In this document: piece after piece, positions 28,084 through 36,722 of the stretch | Position numbering within the stretch: position 1 is the stretch's first letter | Layout: each line of letters begins with the position of its first letter | Origin: Bacillus sp. FJAT-29790 | GTDB taxonomy: Bacteria; Bacillota; Bacilli; Bacillales; Cytobacillaceae | Assembly (NCBI RefSeq): GCF_019039215.1 | Contig: NZ_JAHNZZ010000001.1 | Span: 2,501,037 to 2,549,484, forward strand | DNA: 48,448 nt | Direction of reading: 5' to 3' | The notes under the pieces: generated by a model | The model's input: only the letters and a program-made list of their open reading frames with translations | Databases searched by the model: none | Told to the model about the DNA's origin: nothing | Translations under genes and position numbers: made by a program

Positions 28084-28764
28084 CTATAGTTCAATTGATT
28101 CACCGGCCTCAAGTACCTGACCAGTGCCATCTTCAAGCATTTCCACAAATTTATGAGGATCCTGTTTAATAGGCGGAAATGTATTATAATGAATCGGCAC
28201 GACTTTTTTTGCGCTTAATAATTGAGCCGCATATGCAGCATCTTCTGGCCCCATCGTAAAATTATCACCGATTGGCAAGAATGCGAGATCGATCGGATGC
28301 CGTTCGCCAATAAGCCTCATATCTGAAAATAAAGCCGTGTCTCCTGCATGATAAATGGTTTTATCCTCTATCGTAACTAGAACTCCAGCCGGCATTCCTA
28401 AATAGATGATTTCATTATTTTCAGTAACCAAACCAGTTCCATGGATAGCTGGTGTCAGTTTTACCTTGCCGAAGTCAAACTGATAAGCACCGCCAATACT
28501 CATCCCATGTGTATTTATGCCCTGCCAGCTTAAATACGTGGCTAATTCAAAAGTGGCAATGACAAGGGAGTTATTTTCTTTCGCAAGTTCAACTGTATCT
28601 CCAATATGATCGCCATGACCATGTGTCAAAATAATAACATCAGGCTTTACATCTTTAACTTTTAAATCAGTCAATCCATTACCTGTAATAAACGGGTCGA
28701 TTAAGATTGTTTTCTCTTGAGATTTCATTTTTACTACCGAATGTCCATGATATGATACTTTCAA
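28084..28764 (-). CDS. ytkL: Metal-dependent hydrolase YtkL (UPF0173)
   Basis: A 226-residue metallo-beta-lactamase-fold hydrolase. Metal ligands are visible in [31 protein letters not shown] and [15 protein letters not shown]0173 members are widely conserved; the natural substrate is unknown. The start follows a GAGAGGGG ribosome site. The stop codon abuts repeat R7. Confidence 0.9.
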   Translation of the reverse strand: MKVSYHGHSVVKMKSQEKTILIDPFITGNGLTDLKVKDVKPDVIILTHGHGDHIGDTVELAKENNSLVIATFELATYLSWQGINTHGMSIGGAYQFDFGKVKLTPAIHGTGLVTENNEIIYLGMPAGVLVTIEDKTIYHAGDTALFSDMRLIGERHPIDLAFLPIGDNFTMGPEDAAYAAQLLSAKKVVPIHYNTFPPIKQDPHKFVEMLEDGTGQVLEAGESIEL

Positions 28765-28931
28765 ATTTATTCCCCTCTCTTTTATCTCATCATTTAGATT
28801 ACTTCAACGGAAAGTAATTTTCTCCTGCCTTCACATACACTTATACCCTTATTATCCTTACTTTAAAAGTTTACTTTTGCTTTAATTATTGCTACTCTCA
28901 AAATATCAATTTTAAAGGAGGCACAATCATC

Positions 28932-30029
28932 ATGAATACAAGATTAAGAAAACTATCCGAATGGATGAAGGAAAATGATATCCAGGTTTGTTTCGTTTCA
29001 TCATCAGAAAATGTTTTTTATTTAAGCGGCTTTTTGAGCGATCCTCATGAACGCCTTCTTGGTTTAGCGGTTTTCCAAGACGAAGAGCCATTTCTTGTTT
29101 GTCCTGCCATGGAAAAGCAAGATGCGAAGAACGCAGGCTGGAGCAATGAAATTATTGCTTACACCGATATTGAAAATCCATGGGAGCTTATACATAAAGC
29201 GATAAACAATCGAGTGAAAAAAGTGGAAAAAGTGGCAATTGAAAAAGAACATATGAATGTTGAACGATATGAAGCCATTTCTCACTTGTTCAGCGGTGCT
29301 ACCTTCGTTCCAGCGGAAGAAAAATTAAGAAAACTCCGCTTAATAAAAGATCAAAAGGAACTTGATACCATCCGCGAAGCATGTGCATTAGCCGATTTTG
29401 CTATCGAGACAGGCTGTGCAGAAATCAAAGAAGGAAAAACAGAACTCGATGTGCTAGCTGCAATCGAATACGCGATGAAGAAAAAAGGCATCAACGAAAT
29501 GTCATTCTCTACGATGGTGCTGACTGGTGCCAATGCAGCTTCTCCTCATGGCAATCCAGGAATGACGAAAATTAAAAAAGGTGACTTTATTTTATTTGAC
29601 TTAGGCGTTGTCGTTGATGGCTATTGCTCAGATATTACAAGAACAGTTGCATACGGGGATATTAATGATAAGCAAAGGGAAATTTACGAAACAGTCCTAA
29701 AAGCCCAACTAGCTGCGATTGAAGCTAGCAAACCAGGGATCGCTTGCTCGGAAGTTGATTTAACAGCCCGGAAGATTATCGCAGAAGCAGGATATGGTGA
29801 ATACTTCCCGCACCGTTTAGGTCATGGCTTGGGCATCGGTGTACACGAATACCCTTCTATAATGGAAACAAACCCGCTCTTACTTGAAGAGGGCATGGTT
29901 TATACAATTGAACCAGGCATTTATGTTCCGGGTGTTGCTGGAGTTAGGATTGAGGATGATCTTGCAGTGACAAAAGATGGAGTCGAAGTTTTGACGAAGT
30001 TTCCGAAAGAGCTCCAGTTTATAAAGTAA
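28932..30029 (+). CDS. Xaa-Pro dipeptidase, M24 family (PepQ-like)
   Basis: A 365-residue aminopeptidase P/prolidase-type enzyme. The N-terminal creatinase-like domain (about 1-130) is followed by the pita-bread catalytic domain with the five metal ligands: two Asp in FDLGVVVDGYCSDITRT, His in GHGLGIGVHEYP, Glu in YTIEPGIYVPG and Glu in VRIEDDLAV. It cleaves dipeptides with Pro at the second position by family knowledge. AAAGGAGG sits ten bases before the ATG. It converges on the aminotransferase gene across a terminator. Confidence 0.92.
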   Translation: MNTRLRKLSEWMKENDIQVCFVSSSENVFYLSGFLSDPHERLLGLAVFQDEEPFLVCPAMEKQDAKNAGWSNEIIAYTDIENPWELIHKAINNRVKKVEKVAIEKEHMNVERYEAISHLFSGATFVPAEEKLRKLRLIKDQKELDTIREACALADFAIETGCAEIKEGKTELDVLAAIEYAMKKKGINEMSFSTMVLTGANAASPHGNPGMTKIKKGDFILFDLGVVVDGYCSDITRTVAYGDINDKQREIYETVLKAQLAAIEASKPGIACSEVDLTARKIIAEAGYGEYFPHRLGHGLGIGVHEYPSIMETNPLLLEEGMVYTIEPGIYVPGVAGVRIEDDLAVTKDGVEVLTKFPKELQFIK

Positions 30030-30082
30030 TCGTATAAAAATTTTCCTTGACAGTTTTTTAAATGAACTAGAGTAACAAATTT

Positions 30083-30132
30083 TTAAACAAACAGGCTCAA
30101 TTCTTGGTATTAGAATTGAGCCTGTTTGTTAT
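30083..30132. terminator. Bidirectional terminator between the dipeptidase and aminotransferase genes
   Basis: AAACAGGCTCAATTC (30089-30103) pairs perfectly with GAATTGAGCCTGTTT (30113-30127), a 15-bp stem with a 9-base loop and A/T tracts on both sides. Confidence 0.92.
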
Positions 30133-31484
30133 TATTTATTATTTTCAAATACTTTTTTCAAGACAGAAATAATAAATTCTACATCCTCATCTGTGCAGGA
30201 AAGCGGTGGAGAGAGTGCCAGGATATTGTTATACCCTGCAACTGTGTCTCCGTTCTTGCCAATAATTAAGCCATTTTGTTTACATTCGGCAATAATTTTC
30301 CCTACTCGTTCAGCTGTTGCTGGCTCTTTCGTCAGTTTATCCTCAACAAGCTCGATGCCCATTAAGAAACCCAGACTGCGAATATCCCCGACATATGGAT
30401 GTTTATTCAGTTCTTCAAGCTCATTCTTCAAGCGTTCGCCAAGCTGCTCGGAACGACCCACAAGATTTTCCTTTTCCATAATTTCTAAGTTCTTCAACGC
30501 TAATGCACATGCTGCCGGATTTCCTCCGAAAGTGTTTACATGGCGGAAATGGCTTTCCCCATCACCCTTCTTAAATGTTTCATAAATATCCTTCCGAACG
30601 GCAGTCACCGATAACGGCAAATATGCACTCGTAATTCCTTTTGCCATTGTAATAATATCCGGTTTCAGATTGAATTGCATATGTCCGAACATTTTCCCTG
30701 TTCTGCCGAATCCGCAGATCACTTCATCAATAATGAGAAGCACTCCATATTTCTTGCAAATTTCTTGTACTTTCTCCATATAGACCGGATGTGGAATGAT
30801 GATCCCTCCACCAGTAATGAGCGGTTCCATAATAATTCCAGCAATCGTGTCTTTATGCTCCCAAATTATCGTTTCTTCAAACTCCTGTGCTCTTTGCAAA
30901 TTGAACTCTTCAACTGACATACCTTCAGGTCTTCGGTAGCTATCAGGCGGACGCACGTGTAAAAATCCTTGCGCAAGCGGCTCATATTTATACTTTCTTA
31001 ATGACTGTCCTGTTGCTGATAATGCCCCGAAGGAACTGCCATGGTAAGCACGATAGCGGGAAATAAATTTATAGCGGGAATGCTCCCCATTTTGCTGATG
31101 ATATTGGCGGGCAATTTTGAATGCCGCTTCATTCGCATCTGAGCCGCTATTGGAGAAAAACATAACATACTCGTCATCAAGCATTTCGTTCAGTTTTTCT
31201 GCAAGTTGAATCGCTGGTTCGTGACTTTGCGTTAACGGAGCATACGCCATCTTCTTCATTTGTTCATAAGCTGCTTGAGCAAGTTCTTCACGGCCGTAGC
31301 CGACATTTACACACCATAATCCTGACATTGCATCTAAATATTTGTTTCCATTATGATCTGTAATCCATGCACCGCTTGCTTCTGAAATAACCATCGGCGG
31401 ATTTTTTTCATTGTATGGCGAAATATGATGCCATAGATTTTTCCGATCTTTTTCTACTAAACGATCTATTTTTGTCGTTTCCAT
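30132..31484 (-). CDS. Class III aminotransferase, omega-amino acid:pyruvate type
   Basis: A 450-residue PLP enzyme of aminotransferase fold type I, class III. Motifs: MSGLWCVNVGYGREELA, FFSNSGSDANEAAFKIARQY, the PLP Asp in LLIIDEVICGFGRTGKMFG and the Schiff-base Lys in TMAKGITSAYLPL. Such enzymes move amino groups from beta-alanine, GABA or other omega-amines to pyruvate. The neighbour mmsA-like gene and divergent PucR regulator favour beta-alanine or a related substrate. It lies 313 bases downstream of mmsA on the same strand, with repeat R8 in between. Confidence 0.88.
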   Translation of the reverse strand: METTKIDRLVEKDRKNLWHHISPYNEKNPPMVISEASGAWITDHNGNKYLDAMSGLWCVNVGYGREELAQAAYEQMKKMAYAPLTQSHEPAIQLAEKLNEMLDDEYVMFFSNSGSDANEAAFKIARQYHQQNGEHSRYKFISRYRAYHGSSFGALSATGQSLRKYKYEPLAQGFLHVRPPDSYRRPEGMSVEEFNLQRAQEFEETIIWEHKDTIAGIIMEPLITGGGIIIPHPVYMEKVQEICKKYGVLLIIDEVICGFGRTGKMFGHMQFNLKPDIITMAKGITSAYLPLSVTAVRKDIYETFKKGDGESHFRHVNTFGGNPAACALALKNLEIMEKENLVGRSEQLGERLKNELEELNKHPYVGDIRSLGFLMGIELVEDKLTKEPATAERVGKIIAECKQNGLIIGKNGDTVAGYNNILALSPPLSCTDEDVEFIISVLKKVFENNK

Positions 31485-31508
31485 TTCAAAACCCCTTTCC
31501 TTTGCTTA

Positions 31509-31727
31509 GGTTGTTTTCGTAAACTTTGTTGCTAATTAACCGAGATGAGGTCTAGTTGATTTCCGCTTTAGGAGCTCGCTTTCCGCGGGGCGGGCGGTGA
31601 GCCTCCTCGGCGTTACCGCCTGTGGGGTCTCACCTGTCCCACTACTCCCGCAGGAGTCTCGCACCTTTCACTCCAATCAACTACATACAATACCTATTTA
31701 AAAACAACAATCCTTTAGAAAACAGCC
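31509..31727 (+). repeat. MITE-like repeat, family 1, copy R8
   Basis: A full 219-bp copy: GGTTGTTTTCGTAAACTTTG at the left, TTTAGAAAACAGCC at the right, and the hairpin core GTGAGCCTCCTCGGCG with CGCCTGTGGGGTCTCAC. It has inserted between mmsA and the aminotransferase gene and fills that spacer. Confidence 0.88.
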
Positions 31728-31797
31728 TTGGCTTAAATAGACAAGATATATGATATATACATAACAAAAAGGAACTTAATGACCAATTAACTCAAAA

Positions 31798-33267
31798 TTA
31801 GTAAGAATGCCGCGCTGTCAGCATTTTCTTGCGTGTATAAAATTCCACACCGTCCCGGCCATTCGCATGCAGATCCCCGTAGAAGGATTTTTTATAGCCT
31901 GAGAATGGGAAGAAAGCCATTGGTGCAGGTACTCCTAAATTGACACCGAGCATTCCAGCATCGATTTCTTCTCTAAATTGACGGATTGCCTTAGCACTGT
32001 CCGTAAAAATACACGCGCCATTTGCAAATTCAGACTTATTGGCATATTCAATGGCTTCATCTAAATTCTTTACACGAACAATCGATAAAACCGGAGCGAA
32101 TATTTCCTCTTTCCAAATTCTCATCTCTTGATTCACATGATCAAATATCGTTGGTCCGACGAAATAGCCTCCTTTTGAGGAAGATTCGTCTTTTCTCCCA
32201 TCACGGATTAACTTTGCTCCTTCTTCCACTCCTGATTTAATGTATCCGAGTGTCTTTTCTTTATGGGAATCACGGATGACTGGTCCAAGGAAAACCCCTT
32301 CCTCTGAACCGTCCCCGATTATTAATTTATCTGCCTCATCTGTAAGCTTTTCAACTAATTCATCCGCGATATCATCAACAGCTACGACTACTGAACAGGC
32401 CATGCAACGCTCCCCAGCAGATCCAAAAGAGGCATTTATTATATTGGTTACAGTTGACTCCATGTCGGCATCCGGCATTACAATCGTATGGTTCTTAGCA
32501 CCTGCAAGAGCTTGAACCCTTTTTCCGTTTGCAGACGCCGTTTTATAAATGTATTCAGCAACTGGCTGTGAACCGACGAATGATACAGCTGGAATATCCG
32601 GATGACTAAGAATCCCATATACTACATCATGTGCCCCGTGAACAATATTGAATACTCCGTCCGGCAAGCCGGCTTCCTTCAACAATTCAGCTAGACGATT
32701 CGCTAATAGAGGTGTTCTTTCTGAAGGCTTTAATACAAATGTATTTCCGCATGCAATTGCGAGCGGGAACATCCAGCACGGGACCATCATCGGAAAATTA
32801 AATGGCGTAATCCCGCCGATAACACCTATTGGATATCGGTACATACCCGATTCAATATTAGTCGCAATATCAGGAAGCTGGGATCCCATCATCAAAGTCG
32901 GCGCACCAGCCGCAAATTCAACGCACTCAATCCCGCGTTGTACTTCTCCATATGCCTCAGAATAATTTTTTCCGTTCTCTAATGTAATTAGCTTTGCAAG
33001 CTCGTCCCAATGGCTCACTAATAATTGATGATATTTATAAAGAATTCTCGCACGCTGCGGAACGGCAACCTTTTTCCAAGTTTGAAAAGCTGATTTGGCA
33101 GCTAATACAGCAGCATCTAAATCTTCTTTCGTGGAAATCGGAACTTTAGCAATGATTTCCCCTGTCGCAGGATTTGGAACGTTCTCATAGTTTACAGTAG
33201 TAGACTTTACCCATTGTCCATTCACAAAATTCGAAAGCATTTTCGTTACTTCTGTTACAATTGTCAT
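31798..33267 (-). CDS. mmsA: CoA-acylating methylmalonate/malonate-semialdehyde dehydrogenase
   Basis: A 489-residue ALDH superfamily member. The catalytic Cys is in [15 protein letters not shown]; the usual ALDH general-base Glu region reads [15 protein letters not shown], the pattern of the CoA-dependent MMSDH/IolA group. [16 protein letters not shown] is also typical. It converts (methyl)malonate semialdehyde to propionyl-CoA or acetyl-CoA plus CO2. Paired with an omega-aminotransferase it would complete beta-alanine breakdown to acetyl-CoA. Divergent from the PucR-type regulator, which probably controls it. Confidence 0.92.
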   Translation of the reverse strand: MTIVTEVTKMLSNFVNGQWVKSTTVNYENVPNPATGEIIAKVPISTKEDLDAAVLAAKSAFQTWKKVAVPQRARILYKYHQLLVSHWDELAKLITLENGKNYSEAYGEVQRGIECVEFAAGAPTLMMGSQLPDIATNIESGMYRYPIGVIGGITPFNFPMMVPCWMFPLAIACGNTFVLKPSERTPLLANRLAELLKEAGLPDGVFNIVHGAHDVVYGILSHPDIPAVSFVGSQPVAEYIYKTASANGKRVQALAGAKNHTIVMPDADMESTVTNIINASFGSAGERCMACSVVVAVDDIADELVEKLTDEADKLIIGDGSEEGVFLGPVIRDSHKEKTLGYIKSGVEEGAKLIRDGRKDESSSKGGYFVGPTIFDHVNQEMRIWKEEIFAPVLSIVRVKNLDEAIEYANKSEFANGACIFTDSAKAIRQFREEIDAGMLGVNLGVPAPMAFFPFSGYKKSFYGDLHANGRDGVEFYTRKKMLTARHSY

Positions 33268-33412
33268 TTGAATCCTCCTTAATAGTACTTTCTAATATTG
33301 ACGACAAATTAAATAAGCTTCATAATTTATTTTATAGATAATTCCGATAATTTTCATTTTACATAATGTTAATTCTTTTGCATTTTATTTTTACATCTCG
33401 GAGGTCATTGCC

Positions 33413-35032
33413 ATGATGAAGGAAATTACTCTTTCTGTAGAAGATATCCTTAAAAGGGACTTGTTTAAGCGTGCCAAAGTCATAGCAGGAAGAAATGGAT
33501 TGGACAGAAGAGTCCGGTGGGCGCATGTGTTAGAGGTACAGGAATTTGGATCGGTCATTCATGGCGATGAGTTAATTTTAACAACCGGTGTGGGGCTTCA
33601 GCTTGATCACCCTTCACAAATTGCTTATGTAAAAAAGCTAATTGATCTTAATGTTGCTTGCTTATGCATTGAAATGGGCTCTTATTTCAAGGAAATTCCC
33701 GATCAAATTCTTGAAATTGCTGACGAAAATGATTTTCCGATCATCATTTTTGAAGAAACTGTAAAATTCATTGATATAACACAAGATCTGCATGGATTAA
33801 TTGTAAATCATCACAATCACATGCTACACTATCTCGACAAATCCTCCCGGAGATTTATTGAATTATCTTTAGCACCAAACGGATTGCAGAAAATTCTTCA
33901 GGAGCTTTATAAGGTTTTTCAGCGTCGGGCTATGTTTATTTCTACAGATAGTAAATCTCATTACTACCCTCTGGCAAACAATGATTTTCAAAAAATGGCT
34001 GTTAAGCATTTCGAAGAATTAACTGGGAGCCAAGCTGGAAAAAGAACTGTAATATTGAACGGAGAGCTTTTCGCAATTATGCCTGTTGAAGGACTCGGCC
34101 AAATATGGGGCTACATTTGCCTCTTAATCAATAATTCAATTCCGGAAGAATTTGATTATTTAATGCTCGATCGGGCTGCTCTGGCAATTGCACAAATTCT
34201 CGTTAGAAACAGAACAATTGAAGAGAGAAAACAGCATTCTGAAGATAGGATTGTAAGAACTATTTTACATAGACAGACATATGACGAAGAAGAAGTTCAA
34301 ATGTATCTCCCATTTCAAGGTAAAGATCTTTTATTTCGGGTGTTTATCATTAAAACCCTCCCCCCGTCAGAACATATAGGGGAGGAAGAGTGGGATGATA
34401 TTAAGCTGCAGCGATCAATGATGATCCGCTCTCTTTTCAAACGCTTCGGTTTCTTTCCTGCTGTCACAGTATTCAAGGACGAACTAGCGGTCATCGCCGC
34501 AATTCTTCCAAGCAATAAAAAAGAGAAAGAAAATTTTCAACGTATTATTCACCAACTTACTAAAATGCAAGAGGAACGCATTTTCACGGGCAGTGAGTGT
34601 GTATTTGGAATAGGACGTACATATAAAAAGATTGGACAGCTGCCAAAGAGCTATGAAGAAGCAAAAGAAGTTCTGACTTTACATCAATTGCAGCTAGCAG
34701 GCACTTCATTTTTTTATGATGACCTAGGAATCTATCGAGTGCTCCTTCCATTGAAAAAGAGCGGTAGCCTTGAGATCTTTGTAAACGATTATTTGGGTCC
34801 AATCATCGAACATGACGGAGCAACCGAAAGCGATCTTTTAACAACATTGAAAGTGTATCTTGAATGCAGCGGTGCAAAAAAAGAAGCATCAGATCAGCTA
34901 TTCATCGTCCGTCAAACACTCTATCACCGGTTAGAAAAAATTAAGCAGCTGCTTGGGGAAGACTTCATGGAACCTGGAAAAAGACTTGCCATTGAAACGG
35001 CGATAAAAGCGTATAATTTAATCAAAAAATAG
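33413..35032 (+). CDS. PucR-family transcription regulator
   Basis: A 539-residue regulator. The N-terminal PucR ligand domain (about 8-125, ILKRDLFKRAKVIAGRNGLDRRVRWAHVLE) is followed by a middle CdaR GGDEF-like region (about 290-410) and a C-terminal HTH of the PucR type (about 465-530, with ECSGAKKEASDQLFIVRQTLYHRLEKIKQLLG). Divergent from mmsA and the aminotransferase, so it most likely activates that operon in response to the amino acid or its semialdehyde. GGAGG precedes the first of two adjacent ATGs. Confidence 0.9.
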   Translation: MMKEITLSVEDILKRDLFKRAKVIAGRNGLDRRVRWAHVLEVQEFGSVIHGDELILTTGVGLQLDHPSQIAYVKKLIDLNVACLCIEMGSYFKEIPDQILEIADENDFPIIIFEETVKFIDITQDLHGLIVNHHNHMLHYLDKSSRRFIELSLAPNGLQKILQELYKVFQRRAMFISTDSKSHYYPLANNDFQKMAVKHFEELTGSQAGKRTVILNGELFAIMPVEGLGQIWGYICLLINNSIPEEFDYLMLDRAALAIAQILVRNRTIEERKQHSEDRIVRTILHRQTYDEEEVQMYLPFQGKDLLFRVFIIKTLPPSEHIGEEEWDDIKLQRSMMIRSLFKRFGFFPAVTVFKDELAVIAAILPSNKKEKENFQRIIHQLTKMQEERIFTGSECVFGIGRTYKKIGQLPKSYEEAKEVLTLHQLQLAGTSFFYDDLGIYRVLLPLKKSGSLEIFVNDYLGPIIEHDGATESDLLTTLKVYLECSGAKKEASDQLFIVRQTLYHRLEKIKQLLGEDFMEPGKRLAIETAIKAYNLIKK

Positions 35033-35084
35033 TCTCGAACGTTTCAATTTTTAGTGAAATAGATTGATTTACAGCCACTAAAAT

Positions 35085-35130
35085 AAAGAAAATCTCACAA
35101 AACTTATACATTGTGAGATTTTCTTTTTTA
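35085..35130 (+). terminator. Terminator after the PucR regulator
   Basis: AGAAAATCTCACAA (35087-35100) pairs with TTGTGAGATTTTCT (35111-35124), followed by a T run on the plus strand. Confidence 0.9.
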
Positions 35131-35149
35131 TTGATTTTCCAAATAAATA

Positions 35150-35338
35150 TTATGTCAGTTTCACTGCGACATTTTTCAATTGTGTGTAATTTCTTAGTGC
35201 TTGAAGTCCTTTTTCTCTTCCAAAACCACTCTTTTGTATCCGCCAAAAGGGATTTGTATCCCTACGCCTGCTCCGTAGTTATTGATGAAAACTTGGCTTC
35301 AATTTCCCCTGCTAGTCGATGTCCCTTGCCAATATCCT
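35150..35338 (-). pseudogene. 3' remnant of an aldehyde dehydrogenase gene
   Basis: Only the last ~60 codons remain and they are frameshifted. The minus strand reads DIGKGHRLAGEIEA, then in another frame VFINNYGAGVGIQIPFGGYKR, then after a one-base loss SGFGREKGLQALRNYTQ and a tail ending in LT with TAA at 35150. This is the C-terminal signature of the betaine/succinate-semialdehyde-type ALDH family (NNYGAG...PFGGYK.SG.GREKG). At least two frame breaks and no 5' part mean it cannot be functional. It suggests the omega-amino acid cluster was once longer. Confidence 0.85.
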
Positions 35339-35368
35339 TCGTCAGCTTTTTTTGTTTTGCAATGAGGA

Positions 35369-35536
35369 CTAAATTTCCCCTTCTTCCACCTCGTTATCTT
35401 CCATCACAAAGTTAGCATTGGACTGGCCAATCACACCGCTATTATAAGCATCCATTATTTGCTCGCTTACTTCATTTGCCCCTTCCTCGTTATAAAATAA
35501 ATTCAATAGTTCTTTTGAATCGCGTTTTTTCATCAT
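35369..35536 (-). CDS. 55-residue orphan protein
   Basis: The minus strand holds an open frame with two adjacent ATG codons preceded at eight bases by AAGGAG. The product starts MMKKRDSKELLNLFYNEE and ends in an acidic tail (VMEDNEVEEGEI). It has no membrane segment, and looks helical and acidic. It begins directly after repeat copy B and ends 30 bases before the ALDH remnant. I do not recognise it; the good ribosome site and sensible amino acid use support translation. Confidence 0.6.
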   Translation of the reverse strand: MMKKRDSKELLNLFYNEEGANEVSEQIMDAYNSGVIGQSNANFVMEDNEVEEGEI

Positions 35537-35551
35537 TTTTCTCGCTCCTTA

Positions 35552-35748
35552 AAATCAAATTCGCTTTGGCGTATTTGCGCCCAGATTTTACCTTAGCTTG
35601 CTCGATAAATTCCTTTTAAAAATCTAAGGCATTCGCCGGAGGCTTAACTTTATTCAGCCTTAGTTTACCCCCCACACTAAATTGGATACCTGTTTGCATT
35701 CACCTCGCCACTTATATCGATTAGAGACTTCAACTGAATAAAGTTAAA
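35552..35748 (-). repeat. Dispersed mini-ORF repeat (MQTGIQF element), copy B
   Basis: Close match to 5486-5680. Perfect inverted repeat TTAACTTTATTCAG (35644-35657) and CTGAATAAAGTTAA (35734-35747). On the minus strand a mini-ORF begins MQTGIQF and reads RLNKVKPPANALDF before a stop; past a one-base shift the remaining part (EFIEQAKVK) is still recognisable, so this copy is frameshifted. It lies just upstream of the 55-residue orphan and shares the spacer before the universal stress gene. Confidence 0.82.
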
Positions 35749-35836
35749 AATTGACTGACTAAGTTATTGTTCGATTTTTTGCTACAGATATACATCGTTT
35801 AATTATTGTATAATAAAGGTAAAGGAGGAGATTATT

Positions 35837-36286
35837 GTGGGAATGACTTATAAAAATATATTAGTCGCTTTAGACGGTTCAACAGAGGCAGAATGGGCTT
35901 TCAAGAAGGCAATCGAAATCGCAAAAAGAAATGATGCTAAGCTTCATTTGTCTCACATCATTGATACTCGCACTTTTGCGGCGGTCGAAGCGTATGACCG
36001 CACGATTGCGGAAAGAGCAGATAAGTTCGCGAAAGAGCTAATGGAGAAATACAAACAAGATGCAATTGATGCTGGAGTGGCTAATATTGAGTATGAAATT
36101 AGTTTTGGTTCTCCTAAAGTATTAATACCAAAGGAAATCGCTAAGAGACTTGATATTGACCTAATTATTTGCGGTGCTACTGGCTTAAACGCAGTTGAAC
36201 GGTTTCTCATCGGCAGTGTTTCTGAACATATTACCCGGTATGCTCCTTGTGATGTTTTAGTTGTGCGGACAAATAAGGATGAATGA
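35837..36286 (+). CDS. Universal stress protein (UspA family)
   Basis: A 149-residue UspA-domain protein starting with GTG, eight bases after AAAGGAGG; the internal ATG two codons later is too far from the site. N-terminal YKNILVALDGSTEAEWAFKKA and C-terminal ATP-binding motif GATGLNAVERFLIGSVSEHI (G-2-G-9-G-S) are clear, so it probably binds ATP. Usp proteins support survival under stress; precise role unknown. Confidence 0.93.
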   Translation: MGMTYKNILVALDGSTEAEWAFKKAIEIAKRNDAKLHLSHIIDTRTFAAVEAYDRTIAERADKFAKELMEKYKQDAIDAGVANIEYEISFGSPKVLIPKEIAKRLDIDLIICGATGLNAVERFLIGSVSEHITRYAPCDVLVVRTNKDE

Positions 36287-36356
36287 TAAGGTTAGCGTGG
36301 TGCTTCCAGCGCTAGACAGTTACCTAACTTGTAAAAGGATTACTTTTTCCATTGAT

Positions 36357-36402
36357 AGAAAAAGAGCATGCTGTTATTTCGCAGCTTGCTCTTCTTTATA
36401 AA
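36357..36402 (-). terminator. Terminator after argH remnant
   Basis: On the minus strand GAGCAAGCTG and CAGCATGCTC form a stem with one mismatch, followed by TTTTTCT. The 5' arm overlaps the surviving argH C-terminal codons. Confidence 0.75.
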
Positions 36403-36722
36403 GTAAATCCTTTGCCTTCTCAACCAACAGGTCCGACGATTTCAGTCAGAAAGCTTTCAAGATTCAAATGTATATCTTCCAATTTAACCGAAAAGGATAA
36501 TTCCTCATTGGCAGCTTTTTCTTTTAATTGTTCAAGACCATTTTTGATCTCATCCGCTTCCTCTTCGGAAATGATACCGCATTTCGAAAGCATTGTTACG
36601 TGCGCAATACTTCCTTCGAGATCTTCCATTACTAATTCCTGGTCAAATGAAATGGAAGCGCCAAAGTCATCGACCCATTCCTTAGCTGATTTTGTAAATC
36701 TGCCGCCCCATAATTTTTTCAC
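36374..36722 (-). pseudogene. argH: argininosuccinate lyase gene with large internal deletion
   Basis: The N-terminal 100 codons are intact ([19 protein letters not shown] to [11 protein letters not shown]), starting with GTG that overlaps the argG stop. Then the frame meets TGA at 36420. In the next frame the text reads [16 protein letters not shown] and a stop at 36374, which resembles the ArgH C-terminus. Normal ArgH is about 460 residues, so roughly 340 codons, including the signature GSSAMPQKKNP region and the catalytic Ser loop, are missing. No lyase activity is possible from this gene. It would have converted argininosuccinate to arginine and fumarate. Confidence 0.9.
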
